A stretch of DNA of 64,000 nt from Sepioteuthis lessoniana (Eukaryota; Mollusca; Cephalopoda; Myopsida; Loliginidae). The first letter of the stretch is position 1; every line of letters begins with the position of its first letter. The translations under genes and the position numbers were made by a program. The notes beneath the pieces were generated by a model, which saw only the letters and a list, made by a program, of their open reading frames with translations, was not told the DNA's origin and searched no databases. Below are positions 21,709 through 32,635 of the stretch, in pieces. The stretch covers positions 82,668,389 to 82,732,388 of the forward strand of contig OY757904.1 of NCBI GenBank assembly GCA_963585895.1. The letters are read 5' to 3'.

Positions 21709-22260
21709 TTTAATAAGTTATCTAACTGGCAGAAAATTCTTTCTTTCCGTTGGTCTTAGCAACCGAAGAATACAATTTTTACCGTATTAAGTCGAGTATT
21801 TTCACCTTCTCACTTAAAGTAGGCACTTTTGGATTTGTACATGGCTAACTAAAATTGGCATCAATATTCTTGCATATTGGGATGGATATTAGATAAAACA
21901 TACAAGAGCGAATGCTGGATGAATTATGCTTTTCTTGTAAATATCTATCCTTTATAAAGTTTAATCTATGTATTAGACTCAATATATCACTAACAATAAT
22001 TCAGCATAACACAAGATATATCAATAATAAAGAATAAAGCAATTTTAAAAATATTGTGAAATAAAAGATACGTGATGGATAGGAGATTTATCTTAACCAA
22101 CTTCAACTTTCAATATTTTTTATCTTCCCTTATTAAGTCGAGAACGTTCACTTTTATTTAAAGGAAACATCTAACGGCTTTTATTTAGCATTGCAGAATT
22201 GAACACTGATAACTGAAATTACAGATAAGGAAGTACCATAGTATTCATCAACTATGCTTC
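21709..22260. other. AT-rich non-coding DNA
   Basis: Nothing recognised. Confidence 0.5.
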
Positions 22261-22264
22261 GCTT

Positions 22265-22400
22265 ATTTTGACAGGTTACAGGTAACTCAGTGAAGATTAG
22301 ACTCGTATGTCAACCGTAATGATCTGCTAGGAATCTCGCTATACTTAACAACCAGATACCCAGACTCGCTTCTGATAATCCTCAAATATCTTTAGGAACA
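22265..22400 (+). mobile_element. Possible short tRNA-derived SINE (S3), degraded
   Basis: GTAACTCAGTGAAGATTAGAC followed by GATCTGCTAGGAATCTCGC resembles a decayed tRNA head plus the S3 junction. Weak. Confidence 0.35.
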
Positions 22401-23680
22401 AAATATTTTCCTTAAATATAAACTTGTCTAATTCTTTTACAGAAAGAAAATCTTCAATGGCTAATCGATTGATTTTCAATGAAATACGAAAAAAAAAGGG
22501 GAGGGGTTCAAGTTAAAAAGTTTCTATTCTTACTTTTAGGTAGCAGAGTTTCACTATATTTGAACACTGGATTTCCAGAAAAATTGTTTTTCAAAAAATA
22601 TCTATCCGTGTTCGTTCTTTGAAAATGAATTTTTTAAGTTTGAAAAAGTTTCTTTTATGCATATCAAAAATACTGAATCATGAACTTAGTGATTTCGTTT
22701 AATATACGGGATCACCAACACCCTTCAGTGGGTTCAGTTCTCGTCGCGTAGTGGCTGATGTGCTGGACTTCCTTCAGCTCACGTTTAGTGGCCAGGCAGA
22801 ATTTTTGGTGACTAGAATAGGAGGGACCATGCAGTAAAGAAACTCTAAAGAGAATACAGTGGCAGTGGTTGGCATTGAGGTTCGCACTAGCAGATGATAG
22901 ATTGCTGCAAGAGATTTACAGGTTACAGAGTTACGTTTATGGTAAAGGGCTGGGTTATTTTCCAAGCTGACTGATCAACAAAGCCAAAAGAAAGCATTTT
23001 CTCATAGAAGAGGGACCAGCAGGCAATGAGGAGGGCGGCGTCTGCAGGATTGTGGAGCTTATTCAACAAGAAGCTTGGATAATTTGGGAAAACGTAATTT
23101 GGCTGAACGTCACATGATCGAATTTTTGGCGGATTGACTACTACCGTATCAGATTCTTAACTCAGGTTGTCTATGACACCTTACCAAGCCTAGAAAATCT
23201 TCACCAATGAGGCACAGGTAAAAGGCCTTCTCGCTCGCAATGTACAAGATGAAAATCTCTTCAATATCTCATTATGATTTTAAAAAGTTAGCAGCACGGT
23301 CAGGTGTTCAAAATATTTACAGGAATTATTTCTATAGTCGTTCCCTCCAACAAATGCCACCCAAGGAAGAAAGCTATCCACTTTCTCAAAGCCGAAAAGA
23401 AAACCCATTCATAATCACAAACAAATTTGTTCTTACTTTCCTCCACCCCAGACTTGAAAATGAGTTTCAGAAAACAACGTAAGTTTTTTTTTTTTTAATT
23501 AAAATAACTCTCATCTCAGATATAGTCAATTTAGTTGATATAGCTTAGATGGTCATATGAAAATTGAAATTATTCTGAAAGAAGCTCATATGAGAAAGCT
23601 CGTCAAATACCAATACCTGGTGGAACATTGTAGAAGTGAGGACGGGTGCGCTCTCTGTGAGACAAGTCAGGTACAAATTT
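22401..23680. other. Non-coding DNA; GC-elevated block at about 22.73-23.25 kb
   Basis: The block at 22730-23250 is less AT-rich than its flanks and contains short open frames on both strands, none with a recognisable family. It could be an old repeat or a non-coding exon. No splice or promoter evidence. Confidence 0.4.
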
Positions 23681-23684
23681 AAAA

Positions 23685-23770
23685 TAGTATGTCAGCAAAG
23701 ATGGATCGAACTCGTTACACTAACATATCGATCAATGATGTGGACTTCTAAACGATCAGATTGCTATTGT
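23685..23770 (-). mobile_element. Possible decayed tRNA-like SINE head
   Basis: On the - strand AACGAGTTCGATCCATC is a B-box-like match, with a tRNA-like run upstream. No body could be followed. Confidence 0.3.
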
Positions 23771-24307
23771 CACAAAGAATTCGTCAAGAGGAACAATCGA
23801 AAACGTTGCCGACAGTGTTGACAGATAGCTAAGAACAAGCGTTATATATTACTATATAAGTATAATTTCCCAAATGTCTTTTTTATCTGTCATGACTTGA
23901 TAATTAATTGAGTTATGATCACCAAATTTTATCTGCTTACTAATTAGATCTCGAAGCATGATTTTATCATTAATACTTGAAATTTCCAAATTCTTTTAAG
24001 ATCTTAGTGTGATGTATATCTACAAAGTAAATATAACGCTAAAAGGGAAACCCTCACTTTGTGTCTGTCAAGTTGACTGAACTAAATCTTTTTCTGTTAT
24101 ATAGCTGTATAAAGTAGACATTTTGCCGAAAATTCCTTAGATATAAAACAAAATTATATTTTTTGTTTTGTTTTGTATTTTTTGTGTGCGCTTTTGAGAG
24201 GGGTTTTTATGCACTACTATTTTCCTCTGATTTTTTTCTCGTTTCTCGACATCTTAAAATCAATACTTTAAAAACTATATTTATATTTCTTGTATGATTT
24301 TATACAA

Positions 24308-24590
24308 CTCATCTGCCTCGGGAAGGACGCGACATAAGGCCATTTTTTTATTTTTTAAGCGGAGCATAGGTCGTTTGAATTAAGGGTTTTCCTTCCCCTT
24401 AACCGGTTGCTTCACCCAGGCTAAAGAGCCCAGTTTGTCCAAGATGGGATGAGAAGAGATAGATTCAGCTTTAACGTGAAATAAAATGCAAACAACCTCA
24501 GTAATTGAAATCGAGTCACTGATTCCATTTTCTTGGACCATAAATGTTACGCTACTTGGGTCGCCTTGAGATTTGTTGAACAAGAAATGA
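24308..24590 (-). mobile_element. tRNA-derived SINE, family S1b, degraded
   Basis: On the - strand: GAATCAGTGACTCGATTTCA (B-box region), TTGTTTGCATTTTATTTCACG, AATCTATCTCTTCTCATCCC, TGGGCTCTTTAGCCTGGGTG, GGAAAACCCTTAATTCAAAC. Same order as the 26.5- and 46.7-kb copies. Confidence 0.7.
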
Positions 24591-24617
24591 TTTCCAGGCA
24601 ACTACAAATGTTGACCT

Positions 24618-25037
24618 CTAGAACTTATTGAACTTTTTAAATTCAGTGTTAAGGTTTAAAATGGCGGTCATGTGGCGAGTTTTAGCTTCTATCAATGATT
24701 TTTTTAGTAAGGTGATTGTCGAGCCAATTGTCTTTCCACCAGATGTTGCAGCAAATAAATTGATTCGACATTTCACGTGAATTATGTCCAATAATTGGAA
24801 ATCAGTCGAAACGAGGAAAAATGTGACAGATTTTTGTTTTCCGTTTCGCTTCGTCGGAAAAGATGAATATTTGATATTTGATTCATAGGTTTTTAACAAT
24901 CGGAGGATTTTCACTTGGCGGTTGAAAAACGATATTAAGCACTTAACAGTGCTGGAAAAATTTACATGACAAAAATAAGCACGATTTTTTTTTACTGCTT
25001 TGAAAAGACATATTAACAAACACGGAGGTATGCACAA
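24618..25037 (-). CDS. Unrecognised 139-codon open frame
   Basis: The longest open frame in the window outside the recognised repeats and simple-sequence tracts. I do not recognise the product. The translation is basic, with N-terminal CIPPCLLICLF and scattered hydrophobic patches, no repeat and no domain signature. It lies between an S1b SINE and a core/tail repeat, with no splice or polyadenylation support. In AT-rich DNA an open frame of this size can arise by chance, so it is listed for completeness only. Confidence 0.12.
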   Translation of the reverse strand: MCIPPCLLICLFKAVKKNRAYFCHVNFSSTVKCLISFFNRQVKILRLLKTYESNIKYSSFPTKRNGKQKSVTFFLVSTDFQLLDIIHVKCRINLFAATSGGKTIGSTITLLKKSLIEAKTRHMTAILNLNTEFKKFNKF

Positions 25038-25039
25038 TT

Positions 25040-25278
25040 ATCTATAATATCTATAATATTCCGGAAAAATTGTCAGAATTAGATATAGTAATATTAACTG
25101 TTCAGAAACCCTCGTTTACCTTGTCGGTGCAGAAATTTTATAAAATGGATTGTAACAATCAAGTTTAACAGCCAAACAAAGTGCTTGATTTTTTTGCGTT
25201 TTCCTTCGTTTTCTTCCGAACATTGATAAAATATTCGGAAGTCTGTGTAAATAATTCAAAATTGATTGATTGATTGAT
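25040..25278. other. AT-rich non-coding DNA
   Basis: Nothing recognised. Confidence 0.5.
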
Positions 25279-25279
25279 C

Positions 25280-25662
25280 TTAACAGCATATAAAACTGTC
25301 TTGGGTAATTTTATACCAAAAGATTAGGGAATCAAGTTAATTTTACGTTTATATTTACATTTTTGGTGTAGTCATTTCTTAAGAGTTTTTGCTCTCCGTC
25401 CTATCGAATACGAATAAATTTTAAGCAGATTTATTTGAACCAGAGATGAAACCCTTACAAGAAATACTACTCCAGTTCGAAGTGAGCCTGAGAGTAATGA
25501 CAATAAAGGGATACTCGCCTCACCGTACCTGGACTAGAACCTCACCATCAAAAGAAGTTTAATGTCATAACTAGGATACCTCTTTTTGGGGATGGGAGGT
25601 CTTCTCTCTTTGCTGGGGATACAGCCAGCGTATTCTAAGCCCTACCGATAGATCATTAATTT
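25280..25662 (-). repeat. Core/tail repeat family, subfamily 2 (copy f)
   Basis: On + the order is tail (CAGCATATAAAACTG, GGGTAATTTTATACC), a non-tandem middle (ATTTACATTTTTGGTG, TAGTCATTTCTTAAG, CGTCCTATCGAATACG) and the inverted core (25440-25655). The same middle occurs at 52.64-52.75 kb, so copies f and i form a subfamily in which the tandem units are replaced by a unique segment. Confidence 0.72.
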
Positions 25663-26038
25663 AGAATTTTTCCTTTATTCAAAACACGTTTTGGGAGAGA
25701 AACATTTTTGGAAATTCGTCAGAAATTATATTTTGTTAATCTCAACTGAGGACAAATTTTCCTAAATTAGATAGACCAAACCTATTTCTTTTTATATACT
25801 CGTTTGAGAAAATGGAGGAATGTCTTCAAACTTCTTATATATTCTTAAACAACGCAATTTATGACTTGAGATATTTGATAAACAAATGAAACCAGGGACA
25901 GGTCAAGATTAAAAGACCATGAGCCATTGCGTAGAACTCCATGGTCGCCAAGGAATCCCTAAGAACGCCGTTTGTTGTTGTTTTTTTGTTTCTTGTAATT
26001 TATTATGTCAGCTACTCCATCCGTGCAATCGAGAATCT
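25663..26038. other. Non-coding DNA
   Basis: Nothing recognised. Confidence 0.5.
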
Positions 26039-26039
26039 T

Positions 26040-26155
26040 GTTAAGCAATGATTAGTTAATTAACCTTGTTTATCATATCACCACTGAATAATGGGTTCGA
26101 TCCTCACTAGGTACTCAATTCTTGCTGCCATGAACCAAATCAAAGTCATGCTTGT
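26040..26155 (+). mobile_element. Short tRNA-derived SINE (S3)
   Basis: Decayed A-box region, then AATGGGTTCGATCCTCAC (good B box), TAGGTACTCAATTCTTGC and a tail with CATGAACC. Directly followed by a second copy. Confidence 0.55.
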
Positions 26156-26167
26156 TTTTTTAGTTTG

Positions 26168-26290
26168 TCTTATATAGTTTAATGGTGAGAAAACTAAACT
26201 AGCAAGCTATTGTCTGTGTGTTCGATACTCACTAGGCGCTTCATACGTCTGGCCTTATGTAAGGCAACCATTCCCGCTAACACCCTCAAC
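26168..26290 (+). mobile_element. Short tRNA-derived SINE (S3)
   Basis: TATAGTTTAATGGTGAG (A-box-like), GTGTTCGATACTCACTAGG (B box), GCGCTTCATACGTC. Together with the preceding copy it gives two S3 units in the same orientation. Confidence 0.5.
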
Positions 26291-26489
26291 GTCCAGCTAT
26301 AGCGGAGGGGATTAACAGAGACATAGAAGTGTTATCGCTGCTTTGGCGAACAGGAGTGCTGGGAGAAAAGCAGAGGTACTCATTTGGCTATTGGCGAGAT
26401 TTAGTTAGATTTTTAAAAAATGTTAGTTGAGCATCGTGATATAGAAAAGTAAAAACAACTAATTCAAAGTTTAAGTAACCCCCCTACCA

Positions 26490-26802
26490 CTGGGTGTCCT
26501 CGTGGTGTAATGGTTAAAGCGATGAACTGCGGAATCGTAGTTCGCGGTTTCGTACTCCAGTCGCGCTATTACGTTCACTTTCGGCCAAATACCCTTGGGA
26601 AAGGTATGAACCCCCTTATTCTCCCTCCAGCTATGGGTAAATAGTAGGACGGACTAGGTTCTTCAGCCTTGGCGAGGCAACTAGTCTAGGAGAAGGAAAA
26701 CTCTGAATTCAAACCTGTTAAACTTCGCTTTAAAAAAAATTGACCTTGTGTCATATCCTGCCCGAGCGGAGGGGTTGGTAAATAGTACCACTGGGAGGGA
26801 AC
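26490..26802 (+). mobile_element. tRNA-derived SINE, family S1b, near full length
   Basis: GTCCTCGTGGTGTAATGG is a good A box; the B box is damaged (GGTTTCGTACTCCAGTCG). Central block TTCACTTTCGGCCAAATACC, GGGAAAGGTATGAACCCCC, then AGCTATGGGTAAATAGTAGG, TAGGTTCTTCAGCCTTGG, GGAAAACTCTGAATTCAAAC and ATATCCTGCCCGAGCGG. The head and central block are shared with S1; the 3' half is different and lacks the stem-loop tail. Confidence 0.88.
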
Positions 26803-27264
26803 TACTCTTTAGAAAAGAATGAGCAACTTTTATTGCATTGACTTAAACTACACCTCATCTTTTTTCTTGAGATCAGTCCTAAAAGAAATTTAATATCTGG
26901 AATAACGTGAGTAGATCTTATAAAAACAGTGTCTTGCGATATTTGGTCACTGAGGAACAAGTGACAACCTCTTCCTTTCTTATTTGAGACTTTCGATCTT
27001 TGACTCCCGAAACATGACACTTGTACCAAACTACGTTTCATTGGTCATGTAACCTGGTTTGGTAGTCGGAGTGCTACTGATGTTGCGTGTCTTTGACAGA
27101 AATAGTCTGGCAGAGCCATCCAGGTTAATGACTACAATACCAGTACCGTAAAAATGATATAATAAAATATTAGACTTTTTTTTACTGTTGGTATGGGAAC
27201 AATTAACCATTGGCAAGTCAATACGGTTTGCAGCCATGTTGGGACGGGGCAAACAAAATTTCAC
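26802..27264 (-). other. Two overlapping unrecognised frames
   Basis: Frames of 79 and 77 codons on the - strand, in different phases. Neither shows a family I recognise and no motif links them. They may be decayed remains of one element or chance. No function is proposed. Confidence 0.2.
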
Positions 27265-27499
27265 TTAGGGTCATTTAAAGGTTTAGGCCAGGTCTAGTCG
27301 TATCAAGATTAAAGGCGACGATTAAATTTTGTTTCTAAAAAAATTTATTTTTGGTTAGAATAATTAGTAAACCATTGATTGAGGACAAGCAAAATAAGTT
27401 TACTTTTGGCCAGTTATAGCATTCTCCGAAATGATAAGTACGAGTTGAAAGTAAATGGTTTATAATATCAAGAGTGTTTGTGTCTAATATTCATGTAGA

Positions 27500-28073
27500 T
27501 AATAGCACAGTTGGCTGGAGCTGTTGCATATGCCAACTGCATCTGCAGAAGAGTAAGACCCCTTCCAAATGGATATGAAACTAAACTGCATCCGATGGTG
27601 AGGCTCCTGAACAGGAGCTTTGGGGAATGTAGAGTACTCCTTTATGGTCATTACTTCCAGGTCCACTGTGACCTGGAGTGGTAGTACCCATTAGGATCCA
27701 ATCTATGCATCAAATAGAAATATTTCATATTTTTTAATACCTGGAACCATTTAACTGTGCTCAAACAAATGACCGATGTTAAATTAAATTTCTAGTTTTG
27801 CATAGCAATACTTGGAACCATTAAACTGTGTGCTAACGAATGAATAATGTTGAATAGAATTACTAGTATTAAATAGCAATATTTGAAACCATTTAACAGT
27901 GAGCAAATTAAACTACTCGTGTTAGATAGAAATACTTGAAACAATTTAATTGTGTGTAAATAAAATTATTAGTGTTAGATAGCAATACTTAGAATGGTTT
28001 AACTGAATGCAAAGAAATGATCTCTGGCTCGTTTAAAAATTGTTACCTCCAAACTCTACGTTTACAAACCATG

Positions 28074-28140
<67 letters not shown>

Positions 28141-28205
28141 GGATTTAACATTAAATAACCTACAAATTTGATATGCCGTAAACCAAGTAAGCAACCAACC
28201 AATCA
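27500..28205 (+). repeat. Core/tandem/tail repeat family, copy g (complete order)
   Basis: Core 27505-27720 (GTTGGCTGGAGCTG, CATCTGCAGAAGAG, GGAGCTTTGGGGAATG, TTACTTCCAGGTCCAC, ATTAGGATCCAATCTATG), then at least five tandem units to about 28010 with spacings of 71, 53 and 53 bp between AGCAATACTT-type motifs, an (AT)n tract at 28077-28136, and the tail AACATTAAATAACC, TTTGATATGCCG with CAACCAACC. Confidence 0.82.
28077..28136. repeat. (AT)n microsatellite inside copy g
   Basis: About 29 AT units between the tandem units and the stem-loop tail. Confidence 0.95.
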
Positions 28206-28595
28206 ATCAAATTGATAAAATTTGTGTCAAAAGAAAGAAGAAAGGCTGCGTATCTATATTTCCTTTTATTTCTTATTTTACTGGAGATTAAAACGATTGC
28301 TTGTAAAAAGTAAACGACATACTGTATAGAAATATACTATTTCCAACTTAGTCAAAAATAATTCAGATTTTCAAAAGAAACTTTAAATAAGTATTTTTTC
28401 ACAATGCGTTACTAGTAAAACAATAATAGATTTTTAAATAAAGAAAAAATTTGAAGATTAATTTGCCTGATACGTTTAAGTTTTTGTACAAATCTTTTTA
28501 TTTCTTAATTTCTTGGATTTGACAGACTCAAATTTGCCGTAAGTGACTCGAATTATCATATTATTCTTTTCACATCACTTGTGGTTTTCATTGAA
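28206..28595. other. AT-rich non-coding DNA
   Basis: Nothing recognised. Confidence 0.5.
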
Positions 28596-28599
28596 TTTA

Positions 28600-29148
28600 G
28601 AATGATATAAGATATATTTAGAGTGATAGCAAATCTTAACTTTCCAGGATTTTTCTAAATATTCTAACCTATCTTAGCAGTACTTTGGGCCAGACGGTTT
28701 CAATTCTTCGTTGGATTGTAATTTCCCCCAGTCTTTCTTATTTCCAGATTTTCTAAGATTGTTCTAAGAGCTTCAGCAATTATTGCTTTCATTATCACCT
28801 TCATGTTCTACAGCATTTTTTAGCTCTCTAGCAAGGTTCATCTTTTTTTCTTTACTTTTCTGTGATCTTTTGAAACGGCGAACCCAAACAGTTGACAAGA
28901 TCTTTTCTTTTTGGTCACAAACATAAGTTCTGATCTAATGGTAGGAATTCGATTATCCATTTTTATCTCAAAGTTCAAGAGAAATATGACTGTGTTTTAT
29001 TTTTCAGGAGAGATTCTGGCTTGTGTATATACCATCTATCAGTATAGTCGCTTGCACAATTCGCAGTGTATCACCTTCTTTAACTAGTCATATCTGCTCT
29101 TATACTCCTTCAATACCAGTTTATTTTATAGATTATCATTATTTATTT
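28600..29148 (-). mobile_element. R4/Dong-like LINE, old 3' fragment
   Basis: Aligns by eye with the endonuclease end of copy I on the same strand. Shared order on +: GAGTGATAGCAAATC, GGGCCAGACGG, TTATCACCTTCATGTTC, TAGCTCTCTAGCAAGGTTC, TCTGTGATCTTTTG, GTATATACCATC, TTGCACAATTCGCAGTG. Strongly diverged, with many stops. It lies 1.1 kb downstream (in LINE sense) of the tight cluster that begins at 30.2 kb. Confidence 0.75.
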
Positions 29149-29463
29149 AATATCACTCGTTACCTGCTTCCTTGAAATTAAACAAACAAAGCAAAACAAA
29201 ACAAATAAATAAATAAATCGATAGATAAATAAATAAGGGTCATTAGAACAGTTTATTTCTTATCTGTTCAGTTTATTTTTTTTTATCTTTTATCGAAATA
29301 CCACAGAGCGTTTTATAAAAAGTGAATAAATCTGTTAATTTTCGAAAGATTTTGTCCTTATTTCTGAAGGATCACATCATTTTTGTTAAAAAAAAATAAA
29401 CATCCAAAATAATTTTTTAAAACAAAAGTCTTTCATTCCTATCTTTTACACATTTCAATGTAT

Positions 29464-29465
<2 letters not shown>

Positions 29466-29503
<38 letters not shown>

Positions 29504-29601
29504 CTGTCACTCCCTTTGTTTTTCCTTCCTTTCTTCCCTCTATTTCCACTCTATTGAAGTATCTGATGTACAGTGTTACCGCTTCTCTCTCTCTCTCTGT
29601 C

Positions 29602-29643
<42 letters not shown>
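29466..29643. repeat. (TC)n and (TA)n microsatellites
   Basis: (TC)n at 29466-29500 and again at 29581-29620, followed by (TA)n at 29621-29643. Confidence 0.93.
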
Positions 29644-29943
29644 TTATTTATTTACTAATCTACTATCTACCAGCATTCACGGTTACCAGAAAAAAAACCC
29701 CGCCAGGAACAAGAGATAACAATATCTCGAATCACCGCCCGGGGGAAAAAGAAAAAATATAATAGGACAAAAAGAAAGAAAAGGCCAACCCCGTCATACC
29801 AGTTGAAAAAAATCAAGAGATATGCAGTCAGTTGGTCAAAAGAAAAATAAAACCCGCCGTAAACGCTGCAATGCTACAATTACAAGAGTGCTCAACACGA
29901 GTGGAGCCAATTACAAAATTAACTTAAATCGCGTGTCGGAATT

Positions 29944-29981
29944 CTCCTACTAAAGTTTCACCTTAACGGATCATCAGGGAG
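29944..29981 (-). ncRNA. Hammerhead-like ribozyme motif in the left palindrome arm
   Basis: Read on the - strand: CTCC, CTGATGA, an 11-nt stem-loop, GAAAC, TTTA, GTA, GGAG. The pattern fits a type I hammerhead with a minimal stem III: stem I CUCC/GGAG (4 bp), core CUGAUGA and GAA, stem II two C-G pairs after a U-U mismatch, stem III A-U and C-G with a short loop, and cleavage expected after the A of GTA. The weak stem II and very short stem III lower confidence. Confidence 0.5.
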
Positions 29982-29998
29982 TCTCATACCGGTATGAG

Positions 29999-30037
29999 AT
30001 TCCCTGATGATCCGTTAAGGTGAAACTTTAGTAGTAG
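29999..30037 (+). ncRNA. Second, damaged hammerhead-like motif in the right palindrome arm
   Basis: Mirror copy of the previous motif on the + strand: CTGATGA (30004-30010), GAAAC (30022-30026), GTA (30031-30033). Core nucleotides are intact, but stem I now pairs as CC/GU with one mismatch, so activity is less likely than for the left-arm motif. Confidence 0.35.
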
Positions 30038-31150
30038 AATTCCGACTCGAGATTTAAGTTAATTTTGTAATTTTATATATATATATATATATATCTTTTG
30101 TATTTTTTTGCTAACGTGAAGCAGGTTTCTTTCTTCCCTGTCTTCTCTCAAAATCAAAACGGAAAAGTTCATTGTATATCTAAGGGTATGATAGGGCGTA
30201 ATATTCGAAGATATTCGTTCATGTCTTATCTATTAATGTTACAGATTATTATTATTTAATCCTCTAGAGTTTTTCACATCAGTGTTAGCTGATGGTTTTT
30301 CACTGGAATTTGAGTGATAGCAAGTCTCCTCAAGTCTCCAGGACTCGTCTGACCGTCCTCAGCAATGCTGTCGTTTGGATAGTCTCTACCCGTCCGCCAA
30401 TTTCCATGTCCTCCAGGCCCTTTAATAATCCTTTAGTTACTGTTCCTAACGCACCAATCACAATTGGCACAATCGTTACTTTCATGTTCCACGGCTTTTT
30501 TATTTCTCTAGCAAGGTCGAGGTACTTATCCTTTTTTTCACTTTCCTTCATATTTATTCTGTGGTCCGCCGGGACAGCAAAGTCGACAATTTTGCAGATT
30601 CTCGTTTTTTTGTTGTTGATTATTATGAGGTCAGGTCTTCTGTCCGGGATTAAGTGATCCGTTTGTATGTTAAAGTCCTATCGGAGTTTATGCGAGTCAT
30701 TTTCTAGGACAGGTGTCGGGTTGTGCATATACCATTTATTGGTATGGTCGAATTGAAATTTCCTGCACATTTCCCAGTGGATCACCTTGCCGACCCAGTC
30801 GTGTCTCGCCTTGTACTCCTTCTTTGCTAATTTGCTGCATTCGCTTATTATGTGATTGATCGTATCCTCTCTGTCATCGCATTGCGTCTTATCTATTCTC
30901 CCTTTGATATGATTGGTTCTTATGGCATTATCCTGTGCTGCTATTAGGAGGGATTCCGTTTCTCTCTTAAGGTTTCCTATTCTTAGCCATGTCCAGGTTT
31001 TCTGGTGTGAGATGTTGTTTATTAGACGTTTAAAGCGGCCATAGAGTTGTTTTCCTTCCCATTTTTATTTCCTCGTCGTTGTCATTCTATCGTTAATCGT
31101 GTTGTCCGTATCGTTTCTGATGGTTGTTATTAGTCCTCGTTCGTGTTTTT

Positions 31151-32635
31151 CTATGTAGTCTTCCAACCGTTGTATGGATGCGACAACGGTGTCTTCGATG
31201 CTGGCAAGTCCTCTTCCTCCCCGTTTCTCGATAAATATAGTCTGACAACGTCGTCTCTGGGGTGTAATGCCTTTTGCATGGTCATTAGTTTTTTTGTTCT
31301 TTGGGCCATTTGTTTAAGTTCCTCTCGGGTCCACTTGAGAAAGGGTCCCGAATATCTGACTAATGGCACAGCCCAAGTATTTATTCCTTTGATGAGGTTT
31401 CTGCTGGAGAGTTTTGTCTCGAGTAGTTTTCGCGTTCTCCTGAGATATTCTTTTCGGATCATGTCTTTCATTTGCACTTGTTTGATGGTGTCAGCCTCCA
31501 AGATACCCAAGTATTTGTAGGTTTCATTTTCTTTGAGCGTTCTAATTCTGTCGTAGTTTAGTAGTTCCATTCCGTCAGTCATATGACGTTCGCCAATTTT
31601 CATGACGAGCATGGCACATTTTTCTATGCCAAATTCTATTCCTTTGTCCCGACTGTATATTCTAACTGCGTGTATGAGAGTTTCCAGTTCTTTTTCATTT
31701 TTGGCAAATAATTGAATGGCATCCATGTACATTAGGTGATTGATCTTCTCTTGCGATATGCTGAGTTTGTGTCCGGCTGCATATTTTCTGAGTATGTTGT
31801 TCAGTGGCATCATGGCTATTATGAATAGTAAGGGCGATAGTGCATCTCCTTGGAAAATGCCTCTTTGGATCTTTGTTTCAGCTATGCTTCTTCCTCCTGC
31901 TGTCAGCTCAACTCTCCAGGTTTTCATGGTCTGTTCGATGAATTTTATGACTTCATGTGATATTTTGTACATTTTGAGACAGTGTAGTATCCAGCTTTGT
32001 GGGACCATATTATATGCCTTTTTGTAGTCAATCCAGGCCATTGCTAAATTTTTCCGTCTTGTTTTGCTCTCATTTAGGATGTGTTGATCTATGTAGAGTA
32101 ATTCTGCTGTGCCTCTGAATCCTTCGCGGTATCCTTTCTGTTCGTCAGGAAACAATCCGCGGCTTGTTAGCGAATAGTAGATCTTTTCCCTTATTTGTGC
32201 TGTTTGTATTTTCCACATAATTGGTAGGCAGGTTATGGGTCTGTAATTGTTTGGGACAGTTCCTTTACTGGGGTTCTTTCGGATTAATATAGTCTTTCCT
32301 TTGGTCATCCATTCAGGTACTTGCGCGTCTTGTAAACATTTGTTCATTTCTAGTCCTAGTCTTCCGTGAAGGGAGGTGAATTTCTTGAACCAGAAACCAT
32401 GTATTCCATCATGGCCTGGCGCTTTCCAGTTTGATATTCTTTTTAGTGTTGTTTTGAGTAAGTCGACGTGTATTTCCATTTGGGGGCCTTCTTCAAGTCC
32501 GTCTAGCTCTCTTGTAATATTGTCTATCCATTCAGCATTTTCGTTATGTTTCTTTGGTTCCCATATTTTCGTCCAAAATCGTTCGGTTTCTTTTGCATCC
32601 GGTTGTTGGTATGTTTTCGTGTCACTCCCTCCCAA
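31151..32635 (-). pseudogene. LINE reverse transcriptase reading frame, 494 codons
   Basis: The longest open frame in the window. It covers fingers, palm and thumb of an R2/R4-type RT: WKAPGHDGIHGFWFKK near residues 70-85, NNYRPITCLPIMWK near 129-142, motif A WIDYKKAYN (Asp203), FQGDALSPLLF near 261-271, and the catalytic box YMDA at 303-306, where the family has YMDD. The codon for Ala306 is GCC at 31718-31720 on the - strand, a one-base change from GAC. With one catalytic Asp gone the RT should be inactive. Sense codons continue into the thumb (KYLGILEADTIKQVQMKD; TWAVPLVRYSG). N-terminal and C-terminal parts of the ORF lie in other frames upstream and downstream. Confidence 0.9.

Larger units (their letters stand above)
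29680..30072 (-). mobile_element. Probable Penelope-like or similar ribozyme-bearing retroelement end
   Basis: A less AT-rich block with no coding frame that ends in a long palindrome (listed next). The - strand gives a candidate terminal region: ribozyme-like core, then TTTAAGTTAATTTTGTAATTG, and about 230 bp of unique sequence. Hammerhead motifs in the terminal repeats of Penelope-like elements are established for that group. That this block belongs to one is inference from the ribozyme-like core; no RT or GIY-YIG sequence adjoins it. Confidence 0.45.
29909..30072. repeat. 164-bp near-perfect palindrome
   Basis: Two 82-bp arms meet head to head at ACCGGT (centre 29990/29991) with no spacer. 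By eye 4 mismatches in 80 compared positions and no indels, so about 95% identity between the arms. Such a structure would fold back completely in single strand. Each arm carries the same ribozyme-like core, in opposite orientations. Confidence 0.97.

Noticed and set aside
23240-23482. 80-codon + frame as a host exon
   Set aside because: No recognisable family, no splice signals in frame, and length within chance for this composition.
26802-27264. Two short - strand frames as a split gene
   Set aside because: No splice sites, no family match, and an S1b SINE directly beside them.
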